From contig NW_014012023.1 of NCBI RefSeq assembly GCF_000611645.1, forward strand, positions 1 to 12,931: a DNA stretch of 12,931 nucleotides. The letters run 5' to 3'. The stretch's first letter is position 1. The number at the start of each line of letters is the position of its first letter. Below are positions 1-9,300 of this stretch, one piece after another. The stretch comes from Monoraphidium neglectum (Eukaryota > Chlorophyta > Chlorophyceae > Sphaeropleales > Selenastraceae). The notes under the pieces were generated by a model, which was not told the origin of the DNA, made no database searches, and worked only from the letters and a program-made list of their open reading frames with translations. The position numbers and the translations under genes were made by a program.

Positions 1-161
1 CCCCCTTCACCAACCCGCAGGTGGTTGACGCCAATTTTGTGCACGAGAAGTTCACGCCCGGCGCAGGGCGCACGCGGGGCGGCGTGCGCGACGCCCTGGT
101 GGTGGCCACCCCCCACCAGGTCTTCTCGCTGGCCGGCGCAGACGGGTCCCAGGACGACTGA
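1..161 (+). CDS. 3' terminal exon of an unidentified protein (partial)
   Basis: This is the end of a + strand gene that begins left of the window. The frame starting at position 3 is open and gives 52 residues up to the TGA at 159-161. It begins PFTNPQVVDANF, continues through GRTRGGVRDALVVATPHQ, and ends in a polar acidic tail, SQDD. Most of the segment has mixed, protein-like composition, unlike the Arg/Ala/Pro-rich junk frames typical of this DNA, and a polyadenylation signal follows at a sensible distance. The CAG at 18-20 preceded by a pyrimidine-rich run could be a splice acceptor, so the exon may start at 21 rather than run in from the left; the frame is the same either way. I do not recognise the family and assign no function. 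Confidence 0.6.
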   Translation, partial: PFTNPQVVDANFVHEKFTPGAGRTRGGVRDALVVATPHQVFSLAGADGSQDD

Positions 162-1042
162 GAGCGGCTGGCACACGCAGCGGCAGCGGCGGGATGGCGC
201 GGGGGCGGTCGGCGGCCCGCTTGGCGAGGCGCGCGCCCTCTCGGGGCGCAGTGGCGCGCTCTAGTACGAGGCGGGCAGTTGATGCCACGCGCTTTTGATG
301 CGGCCTGCATGCACATGTCAAGACAGGCTGGCTTCCTCACATCGCTCCTGTTTATGAATCTTCATCACCCAAATTCCGCCGGTCCATGCTGCAGCTTGTG
401 CGTGCTTTTTGCTTTGTAAGAAAACCCTCTGGCATTGCTGATTATCGAATTAGCCCTAAGCAGATACTGCATGACACCCCACCAGCCCCCCGCCCCCTCC
501 ACCTGACCCCGAGGTGTGCACAGTGACCCTGTCGCAGGCGTGGCGCGGCGCTGACCGTCCCGCCCAGCAGGGGCCGCACGATCCGCGGCCGAGCGTTCGT
601 TTGCTCCGAACCTGAGCTCACAATGGGTGCCCTTGTGTTACCTCATGCAAGTGCCTCCCCATCGGGCTTGTGCTCGGTCAACTCTGCCGCAGCTTCCAAG
701 CAATACCCTGTGAACCCAGGCTGACCTCGGCCCGAGGTTCGAGCCAGCGCGACTGTCATCCACCGACCTGGTCCTCGCATCTCCTGGTAACGTTGTGCCG
801 CACTTATCGCGCTGCAGTGTTGGGTGACCTGGCCCACCGTTTGCTGTACCCGAGTGTGGAGGCCAGCTGCTCGCCAGCTGCGCTTTATGCCCAGGCTCTG
901 ATCACCCTTTCCTTAATGTGCTGCCTCCAAATTGCACCGCACCTTGTTGTTGTACTCCTCGTTTGTTTTTAGACCACACGGACCCTCCAAGAACGCGGCA
1001 GCTCCAACCACCCGGAAGGCGTCTCTCGCAGCAGCACGCGTC
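162..1042. other. 3' UTR of the left gene plus promoter and 5' UTR of SEC61G
   Basis: No coding sequence is supported here. The first 250 bases are the 3' UTR of the left-edge gene. The remainder, from about 435 to 1042, must contain the promoter and leader of SEC61G. No clear TATA box is visible before the SEC61G start. ORFs in this stretch have no protein-like composition and no splice logic. Confidence 0.5.
415..419 (+). terminator. TGTAA polyadenylation signal of the left-edge gene
   Basis: TGTAA (UGUAA in the transcript) is the standard poly(A) signal of chlorophyte nuclear genes. This copy lies about 255 bases after the stop codon, in a locally AT-richer stretch typical of 3' UTR. Cleavage would be expected roughly 10-20 bases further on. 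Confidence 0.6.
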
Positions 1043-1450
1043 ATGGAGGCTCCGGAGGGCGTGGTGAAGACAGTTAAGGACTTTGCCAAGGGCAGCTACA
1101 GGCTGGTCAAGCGCTGCACCAAGCCCGACCGCAAGGGTGAGCCTGGTGCAGCAGCAGCAGAGGCCTCTCGGTTCGTTGGCACCCGGGCCCCTCTCACGCC
1201 CTGCCTCCTGGCTCACAGAGTTCAAGAAGGTCACCGGCATCACGGCCTTGGGCTTCATCGCCGCGGGCTTCATCGGCTTCTTTATCAAGCTCATTTTCAT
1301 TGTGAGCGATCTCGTCTGGGCGGGCCAGGCGACTACTCATTTTATGTTATCGATAGTGACCAGCTCTCTCATTTGTGATCACAGCTAACCCCACCCGCTC
1401 TGCCCACCCCTCCACTGCAGCCCATCAACCAGATCATCGTTGGGGGTTGA
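1043..1450 (+). CDS. SEC61G: Protein transport protein Sec61 subunit gamma
   Basis: This is the small tail-anchored gamma subunit (SecE homologue) of the Sec61 channel, which moves nascent proteins across or into the ER membrane. The exons are 1043-1136, 1219-1301 and 1421-1450. The introns are 82 bases (phase 1) and 119 bases (phase 0), both GTGAG...CAG. The joined product is 68 residues, the same length as the animal protein. The cytosolic amphipathic N-terminus contains the family signature LVKRCTKPDRKEF (residues 21-33). One transmembrane helix spans about 36-59 (GITALGFIAAGFIGFF within it), and the ER-luminal tail is PINQIIVGG, nearly identical across eukaryotes. The ATG is the only one that gives the family length and is followed by G (ATGG). 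The chain is complete, with no missing key residue. Expression is expected to be constitutive, but I see no clear promoter element. Confidence 0.97.
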
Positions 1451-1492
1451 GCAGCAGCGGCAGCAGCGGCAGCGGCAGCGGCGGCAGCGCAG
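1451..1492 (+). repeat. CAG/CGG trinucleotide repeat at the start of the SEC61G 3' UTR
   Basis: Directly after the SEC61G stop codon comes a run built from AGC, CAG and CGG units (AGCAGCAGCGGCAGCAGCGG and onward). It is non-coding for Sec61 gamma because the conserved VGG end and the TGA precede it. Its composition resembles the Gln-coding repeats in the neighbouring genes, which suggests a genome-wide tendency to expand CAG-type units. Confidence 0.7.
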
Positions 1493-1666
1493 GCCGCAAG
1501 GGTTTGCCATGTTCAAGTCAGGAGCTGCGATGTATGCGCGGCCCGCAGGCGTGACGGACAGGCAAGCCGCTTGTGCGCGCTGCGACGTGGGGGAGTTCTT
1601 TCCCCATGTTGTGCCTTTTTGCCCCTCTCATTGACTTTTCTTGCTTCGACGGATCCCACTTAATCC

Positions 1667-1671
1667 TGTAA
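1667..1671 (+). terminator. TGTAA polyadenylation signal of SEC61G
   Basis: This TGTAA lies 216 bases after the SEC61G stop and is the first one found downstream. It is the expected chlorophyte signal and fits a 3' UTR of about 230-240 bases. Confidence 0.75.
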
Positions 1672-4152
1672 TCTCACCCTGAACAGAAGCACTTGTGGCC
1701 TCGAACAGGCGAGATTCTTGGCAGTGATTTTTTGGGGCAACAAAACTGGGCATGGACCGGTCAGCACACACCCACAGACCAGGCAGGGCTTGAGCGATGC
1801 TTTGCCGGCCTTCAAGCAGGCAGTGGGCGGCAGCACAAGTGTATGCTGGCATGTCCTAGAGGTGCTTCAGGTGTAGTCTAGTGTGCGTGTTTGTTGTCCT
1901 GTGGCGCTGAACATCGCTCTGCAATACACGCACAGCCCGCCCAGACTTGCTGCCAGCTCTGCAGCGAGCCGTCCCCCAGTCTTGTCGTTTGATTTCTGGC
2001 CGCCGGCGCGCACCTGCGTGCTTGGACCTGTCCTGAGGCAGCTCACACTGCGAGCATGATTAGACCAGCAGCGGCCTCTCGGCACGCGTGCGGCAGGCAT
2101 GAGCTCGGGTAGTGTGCTCTGCTGACGAGCAGAGGGGCGGCTTGTGCATCCGGCAAATCCAGCAAAACAGGCGTGTCCTCCCAGACAGAAGTTTCATGCG
2201 ATTGGCCTACGCGATGATGCATGTGATGTTACACAAAAGGCATTGGCCTACGCCACCACGTGCATGGCGCGGCAAGTCACCAGCAGTCCTGGCCGACCCC
2301 CAAACGAGGCCGGCGGTCAACTTATTGGCTTGTTCGTGCACAAAACAGCATGGAAAGGTGCAACATGCCAACCCCACCCAACCCAGCATGCAACAACTGC
2401 GCATTGGTGCCCCTGAACGCCCGTGCGTGCTTGTGTCGCAAGAGAACACCCACCACACAGGCCCCGTGCAGACGCGCCGCAGGGGCGAGGGGGTGGTGGG
2501 GGGGGGGACCGCCCTCATGCAGCGGGTTCCGCGTGAGGCGCGGTGTCACCGGCGGTGATGGCCCGCGGTGACGTGCTCCTAGGTGCCCGCGCGGGTGGTA
2601 TCCGCAATGGCGAATGCATTCACAGCAGGATGCGCACGCAACGGCGGCGGGGCCGCGACCGCGACGCTCAGCGCGCAACAGGCGCTTTGCGCGCGAGGCG
2701 CGGCGGGCCGCGGCCATCTATAAACATGTTTTGTGTCTGTGCATGCAATGGCAAGACGTCGCCTTTGGCGACGGGCACGGGCACCAGATGCATGGCAAGC
2801 ATACGGCGACATGAGGGCATGCAGGCATCATCAACAATGGGGGGGTGTCGCAAGGACGACACAAAGCGGCAGAGCCTCTTCACGCCGCCAGGCCCAGTCA
2901 ACTCCAGCGAGTGGTGGCCCGGGGCCGCCCCCACCCGCGCGGCCGCCATCCGGGGGTCCCCATATATACGCATCCGAGGGCGGCCGCGACCTGCCGGCTG
3001 CCTTGTCACCCTCGAATTGCGCTCGCCCGGAGAGCCCCGAATGCAGCGCAGCGCGCACAAGCGCTCGGCCGGGGCGGCACGGCGCAGGCAGCCACGCGCG
3101 GCGCGTTTAGCGGGCCACAGGGCCGCGCGCACGGGCGCTCCTTTCAACGGTCGCTTCTTCGCGTGGCGCGCGCGCACGTGCGCCACTTTGGTATAGTAGT
3201 GCCAACGCACGCTATAGCGGGTACGTTTGGCGGCAGGGCGCAGTGCCGCAAAAGAGGTTCCAAGTGCTGCGTCAGCGAGCGGGTGCCGGGGATTGTGGTG
3301 TGCGCGTGGCGCGTGGCCTGCTGGGGTGCCACGCCTGCCAGGGCCGTGCGGCATCGCGTGGCAGGGACCCCCCCCTTCGGCCGATGGGCAGACGCACGCC
3401 AGGGAAGGGGGGGGGCCAACAACAGTGCTGTATCAAATGCAAAGGGCGCGCACGCTTTTGAGATGTGCGCGCGCCAGCAGGTGCGTTGCAGAAGGCGCAC
3501 AGCCGCACGTCGCGCACGCTAGAGGAGGCGCGCGCGGGCGCGGTTTGCGCGCAAAATGCATTCCGGAGGGCGCACCCGCAGCAGAGCCGGAGGCGGGAGC
3601 GGCCCGCCCCTTCCCTTGGCAGCGGCCGCACGCCACGCAGCGTGCGCTGCTGCAGCCGTCAAACAGTTCACGTTTGGAATCAGCCGTCCCGTGGCGCGGG
3701 AATCAACTTTTCAAGTGCGAAGCGGCAGCAGCCCCCAGGGGCCGTGGCGGCTGCGGGCCTGGGCGCCTCCCTTCGGCCGGCCGTGCGGTTGTCGCCCGGC
3801 CCAATCACTCAGACGCGTCGCACACCCACCCCTCTCTGGCACTCTTGGGCAGCTCCCTGCCGCCCAGTTCCCTCGTCAGCCCTCGTCAACGGATCCCATT
3901 GCTCACACCAGAGGCCTCCAGCGGCCGCCCCAAACCGCCGCGCGGCTGCTGCGGCAGAACCCCCCTCTCCCCGCCGGCCGCCCTCGCGTCCCCAGAGCCC
4001 TCTGGCCCTCGCGACGCCGCGCGCCTAACGAGCGCGCCGGCCCGCTCCACAGGTGGGTCACGCCGCAACCGCCCGCTCTACTGAGGCGGGCGGGCCACGC
4101 GCCCCTCTCGGCGCCGGCGCGGGCGCTGCGCTACCCCGCCGCCGCCCGGCTG
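1672..4152. other. Convergent intergenic region, probably including a long AP2-gene 3' UTR
   Basis: About 2.5 kb lie between the end of SEC61G (+) and the stop codon of the AP2 gene (-). The part from 1672 to about 2500 has mixed composition and holds one 12-base direct repeat, ATTGGCCTACGC, at 2201-2212 and 2242-2253. From about 2540 to 4150 the DNA is extremely GC- and CpG-rich and nearly every frame is open. Those open frames give Arg/Ala/Pro/Gly-rich products with no motif and no consistent splice sites, so I treat them as composition artefacts. TATA-like strings occur at 2719-2724 (TATAAA) and 2963-2968 (TATATA), although a convergent gap needs no promoter. The right part should be 3' UTR of the AP2 gene. 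Confidence 0.5.
2229..2233 (-). terminator. Nearest TGTAA downstream of the AP2 gene
   Basis: On the - strand this is the first TGTAA after the AP2 stop codon, and it is about 1.9 kb away. If used, the 3' UTR would be exceptionally long. A non-canonical signal nearer the stop is just as possible. Confidence 0.2.
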
Positions 4153-4771
4153 TCACCCAGCCGTCTCGTCCATGCGCGCGGCGCCGTCCCCGCCCGCCTC
4201 TGAGGGCCGCGCGCTGCCGCCGGGGCCGTCTGACAGGAAGGCCAGTGCCATGTCGAGGTCCTCACCCCCGATCTGGACAGACCCGTGGAGGCCAAACGGA
4301 GAGTGCGGCCGCGCCGGCGGCGCGTGCTGCGCGTGCTGCGCCTCCGCCGCGCCGCCCGGCGCCCATGCCGTCAGCGCGATGGCCGCGGGGCCACCGCCGG
4401 GCTTGAGGCCGAGCGGCGGCACGGCGGGCAGGGGCGAGTGGCCGCCGCCGAGCGCGAGCGCCGGCGGCGCGTGCTGCTGCAGCCCCGGCGTGCGGGCGCC
4501 GTAGCCCTGCGGCACGCCGCAGCTCAGGTGCGCCGGCAGGGCCCCCATGCCGCCGCCGCTGCCGCCCATCATCAACTCTGGCGACAGCGGCGGCAGCCCC
4601 GGGCCGAGGCCGCCCGCGCCGCCCCCCAGCGCCATGCCTGCGCCGCGCACTGAGCCTGGCAGCGCCTGGAATGTGCACGTAGCCCCGCGCTCGTCGATGG
4701 CCTCGAGGCCGCCCATGACCGCCACAGAGTGCGACCGCTGCAGCAACAGGTGACCCTGGCCATGGACGCCA

Positions 4772-4834
<63 letters not shown>

Positions 4835-6314
4835 TGTTGCTGCTGGGCCTGCTGGTGGTGGTGCGCCATCTGCTGTTGCTGCTGCTGCTGCAGCAGCAGG
4901 CCGAGCTGCTGCTGCTGGTGCTCCCTGTACAGCGCCTGCTGCTGCTGCAAGTGCTGCTGGTGCAGCAGCAGCGCCTGCTGCTGCACCGACTGCTGCCGCG
5001 CCGCCAGCGCGCCGCCGCCGCCGCCGCCGCCCTCGCCGCTGGCGCCGCCGCCTAGCAGGCCGCCAGCGCCCGGGCCGAGAGGCACCATGCTGCCCAGGCA
5101 GCTCTCACTGGCGATGCGCGACAGCCCCTTCAGAGCCAGCTGCGTCGGCTGCGGCGCTATGAGGTGCTGCTCGCTGCCCACGCGCACCAGCAACGGCCGC
5201 GCCGCGGCCGCAGCTGCAGCCGCGGCTACCGCGGCAGCGCTGGCGGCGTGCGGCGCGGCGAAGGGCGGGCTGCCGTCGCTGCTGCTGGCCTGGCGCTGCA
5301 ACTGCTGGTGCTGCTGCTGGAGCATGGTGGCCGTGGCCACTGTGGGCTGCTGATGCTGCTGCGGCAGGTGGTGCAGGGGGGACATGTCGCCCCCGCTCAG
5401 CGCAAAGCTGCCGATGGAGCGCGAGCGCCCGATCGAGGCGACCGCCGCCACCGCGGCGCCGCCGTTGGAGGCCTGCACGTTGGGACACGCACAAGTGGTG
5501 GCGGCGGTGGTGGTGGAGGGGTTCAGCAGGGGCGAGGGACAAGCCCAGGCATGTCGCACCACCGAATCACTCGCCGCAGCCGTCACCACGCAACAACCTC
5601 GGCGATCGCAAAAAGGGTGACGGCAGGCGGTGGCCGGCGAGCAGCAGGCTAACCCCATCGTACCCTGAGAAAACCCCATACCCAAAAAGAACAAGCAGGC
5701 CCGACGCCGCGCGCCCACCAGGTGGTCTGAGCCCCAGTAGCCGCCCTCCACCTTGACCACCCCGCCGGGCTGGTGCGCGGCGTGCGCGTGATGCAGGCCG
5801 GGCAGCGCGCCGAGGCCGAGGCTGGAGGGCACGCCCTGGATGCCCCCCTCCCCTGCGCCGAGCCCCGGCCGCTGGTGGGGCCCCTGCAGCCCCAGGCCGC
5901 CCGCCAGCCCGCCCAGCCGCAGGTGGGGGGACCCCGCGTCGGCGGCGCCGCCAAACGCAGGCGACGCGGACAGGTGGGGGTGGTAGTGCTGCGCAGAGCC
6001 GCCGTACAGGGGGAGACCCGCGAGGCCGCCGCCCAGGCCGCCGAGAGCAGCGGCGCCGGCGGCGCCACCGATGGGCGCGAGGGCGCTGCTGCCGGGGCCG
6101 GCCAGGCCTGGTTGCTCCGCATGGAAGCCCAGGCCGGCCGGCGCCGCCCCTGCCGCCGCCGCCGCGGCTGCCGCCGCTGCTGCTACGGCGGCGCCGCCCC
6201 CGCTGCCGCCGCTGCCTAGCCCCAGTGGGTGGGCCGCCTGGCTGAGGGGGTGATGGAGGCTGATTGGCGCCCCGGCGGCCACTGCAGCCGCCGCAACCGC
6301 ACGCTGCTGTTGCA

Positions 6315-6349
<35 letters not shown>

Positions 6350-9300
6350 AGCTGCTGCTGCTGCTGCTGCTGCTGCAGCTGCTGCTGCTGCTGCTGTTGC
6401 TGCCGCAGCAGCTGCTGCTGCTGATCAACCGGCGAAGCGCCGGCGAACGGCGCCAACCGCACGCCCGCGCCGCGCGCGTCGGCGGTGGGTGTGCCGCCGC
6501 TGGCGGCGCATGAGGCGTCCTGGGCGCCAGAGGGGTCGCTGCTGGTGGCCGCCACCACGTCACCAATGGTCGCCAGGTCGCCTGCGTGCGCAGAGCCAGG
6601 TATTGGTTTCGAAGCGATGATCCACACGCACTGCCTCATACATACATGCACACAGTGCTGCAGAGTTGCGCGGCTGATCCACCATCCAGCGCGAGTCGCG
6701 GAGGCGCTGCAGCAGGCAAACCCTTCTCAGTCCTCAACACACACACACGCGTCCGCTTGCCCACGCCTGCGCAACGCGCGACTGCACGCACGCCCCACGC
6801 ACGCGCGAGCCCTGCGCCTCAGGTGTGTGACCAGCCCCGCGCCCGCGCCCCGCGGCCCGCGGCCCGCGGCCCTGCAGCACTCGCTCACCAGCCGACACGA
6901 TGCGGGCCATCCTGTGCTGTGAGGTGCGTATGCTGGCACCCTCCTCATCATAGAGCAGCCCGGCCTCAACCAGCGGCGCGGCCGTCAGCGGCAGCCCGCT
7001 CGCGTGCAGCGGCACAGGCTGGTGGTCCTGGGGGGAGGGAGGAAGGGGGGGCGGGGGCGGCCGAGTGCGGCATGTTGCTGCGTGGAACCAGGTTGGGGGC
7101 CCGGCGTGCGGCGCCCTTGCCAGGGCGGGGCGACCCCTGAAGACTTCCGCGCACGTACTGTTGCGGTCCACGGCTGTCACGGCCCGCCCAAGGAAGCCGG
7201 CAGTCTCAAGATGAAGAGCGCCCTCAAAGGGGGGACCGCGACGGTCGTCGCGCAGGGGCAGCGAGGGCGCGCACAGCCTGCGGTTGTGGCGCGCACCTTG
7301 AAGGCGCGCTGCAGCACCTCCGCCACGTCCTGCGGGCACGAGTCCTTGAAGTTGACGTAGGACCGCGCGTCGCGCGGCCGCAGGCGCCAGATCGCGCCGT
7401 CGTACGCGCGCGCCGCGTCCTCCTCCGAGTCAAACAGCTCCCGGTACGCCCAGCGGCGGTTGAGCACCACCTGCAGCGGGGCGTCGGCAGGAGACGCAGC
7501 GACCGTGACGACGCCGCGCAGCTTGCCCTCGTACGCTCACAAAAACAGCCCTAGGCTTGTCGATCGCACCTCATCAGACCTGATCTCAACCAAACCAGCT
7601 CGGCCACCGCGCCGGCCAGAACCCCTACGACGCCACAACAACGGCACCGCAGGGCTGAGCCTGCCGCACCCCCCTCCCTGCCAAGGCTAAGCCCACCTTG
7701 GCCTCCCAGCGCCCCCTCTTCTTGCCGACCCCGCGGTACTTGCTGCTGCGGTCCATGGGCTTCACACCCAGCGCGCGCTGCAGCTCCTCGCGGCTCAGCC
7801 CGCTCAGCCGCTGCTGCAGCGCCGGCACATCCTTGGCGTACTGTGGGGGTTGGGGGGGAGGGGGGGGTTGCAGAAGGCTGAGGCAATGCGTGGGGAAGAG
7901 GGTGCGTGAGTGCGCATGTGCCTGGGTGTGTGGTTAGGCAGCCTTGGCAGGAGGTTACAGCGCTGGCCGTCAGCAGCCGTTTCAGGGTGACGAATGCTGC
8001 AGCCGCGGCAGTACTTGCAGCACGCCCCAGGGCCCCACAGCAGCGCCCGGCAGGGCAGGCCACTGCACAGCTCAGGCGCGACGTGCGAGGAAGGCAAGAG
8101 GGATGTGCCCTGGTCTCGCGCCAGCATGCGTGTGTGGATGACAAAGGGATGACACCCCTCTCTTCCCCCCTTCACCTGGTCTATGGGGAAGTTGGTCTGC
8201 GCGTTGTCCCCGTGGAGGCTGATCGACACCTTGTCGTACACGCGCGCCGCCTCCTCCTCCGTCCGGTAGTAACCCAGGTGCGTCACCTGGGCAGAAGAAG
8301 GGGGCGCGCAGCGGCACGGCGGGCAGCGTGACGCGGCGCAGCAGACGGGCTTGCAGGCAAAGCCGTCGTTTGCGCAAGACGGCGCGCAATCCAACGGAGA
8401 ACAGCCCCAGCCAATCACGGCCGAGTCTCGCGCGGCCCGTCGACCTAGCATTCCAAACCTCTCCGCCCCTCCCCCTCCCACCCTCCTCCACATGCGCGCT
8501 GCTGGCACCGCCTCTGCGGCCAGCACCTAATTTCCCCTCGTTCACCTTGCCGTGGTACAGGATGCGCGCCTGCCACTGGTTCTTCCTGTTGCTGCTGCCC
8601 ACACCGAGGTACTTGCTCTGCGGCATTCGCATGGCCCCAGGGAGGGCAGGCGGGGTGTGGGGCCGTCAGGGCGGGGTGCTGCAGCCGGGGCAATCTACAG
8701 AGCAAGAACGCCGCACACAAAGCGGATCAGGCACGCCCCAAGCGCTCCTGGCGCATCAACTGGTCTGGTCTGGGGCGAAGCGCGGTGACATCAGCGCTGC
8801 CACCGGCTGGCCTCAGGAAGAGGAAGAGCAGCACCCCTCAGGCGGGTCGAGGCTGCTGCAGCGCAGCGCGGCGCAGCGCAGCGTCAGGGGGCGCGCTCAC
8901 CGTGCGGCGCCTGCTGGAGAGCCTCCTGCGCGGCATCTTGGCGCGCTCGCTCTTCAGCGTGGCCTTGACCTCCTCGCGCGTCTTGCCTGGTGGGTGGGGC
9001 GGGACCGGCCGGGGGCAGGGGCGTGAGCAGCCAGCCGCAGGCCGCGCGCAACCTGCAGCGCCCCACACCGTGCTGCCCCGCGCACGCCATCACCCAGGCT
9101 GAGTTGCAGCCCCAGTCGCCGGGCTGCCTCGGCCACCCGCCAAACCTGTGGCTGCCGCAATCACCGCCGCATCATCGCTAACTTCGCACCCCTTCCTGCA
9201 TAGGGGGTTACAACGCCCCCCTGCCTGGCCTCTCACCTACGAGCTCCGGCACGTTGTCGTTCTCGTAATCTGGCCAGGTTCCGAAGGGAGGGGAGGGTGA

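Noticed and set aside
735..746. GGTTCGAGCC resembling a tRNA T-loop
   Set aside because: The flanking bases do not form a T-stem, and there is no acceptor stem or D-arm upstream.
2201..2253. 12-base direct repeat ATTGGCCTACGC as a target-site duplication
   Set aside because: Only 29 bases lie between the copies, with no terminal inverted repeats or element sequence.
3163..3186. Inverted repeat GTGGCGC...GCGCCAC
   Set aside because: A 7-base arm in such GC-rich DNA is unremarkable and lies near no gene end that I can define.
3544..3555. 12-base palindrome TTTGCGCGCAAA
   Set aside because: Not a proper E2F site, and a few perfect 12-mers are expected by chance in 13 kb.
2543..4203. Several long overlapping open frames of 200-285 codons on the + strand and 228 on the - strand
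   Set aside because: All are Arg/Ala/Pro/Gly-rich, overlap each other in different frames, and lack motifs and plausible splice sites. Long open frames are expected by chance at this GC content.
4729..5055. Poly-Leu open frame on the + strand
   Set aside because: It is the antisense translation of the CAG (Gln) repeats of the AP2 gene.
4774..6424. CTG arrays as a CRISPR or satellite array
   Set aside because: They are codon repeats inside a conserved reading frame, without spacers.
6264..6620. Poly-Ala open frame on the + strand
   Set aside because: It is a shifted antisense reading of the CAG repeat in AP2 exon 9.
7522..7535. Alternative acceptors for exon 7 (before GGCAAGCTG or CGTACGAG)
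   Set aside because: The first would insert about 17-18 residues into AP2 domain 3, and the second has the wrong phase. The acceptor at 7471 restores the normal domain length.
8618..8632. ATG codons at 8632 and 8626 as the start of a separate AP2 gene
   Set aside because: They lie inside the intron, just before the acceptor CAG at 8620-8618. Joining from the previous exon gives RRRT-SKYLGV in frame.
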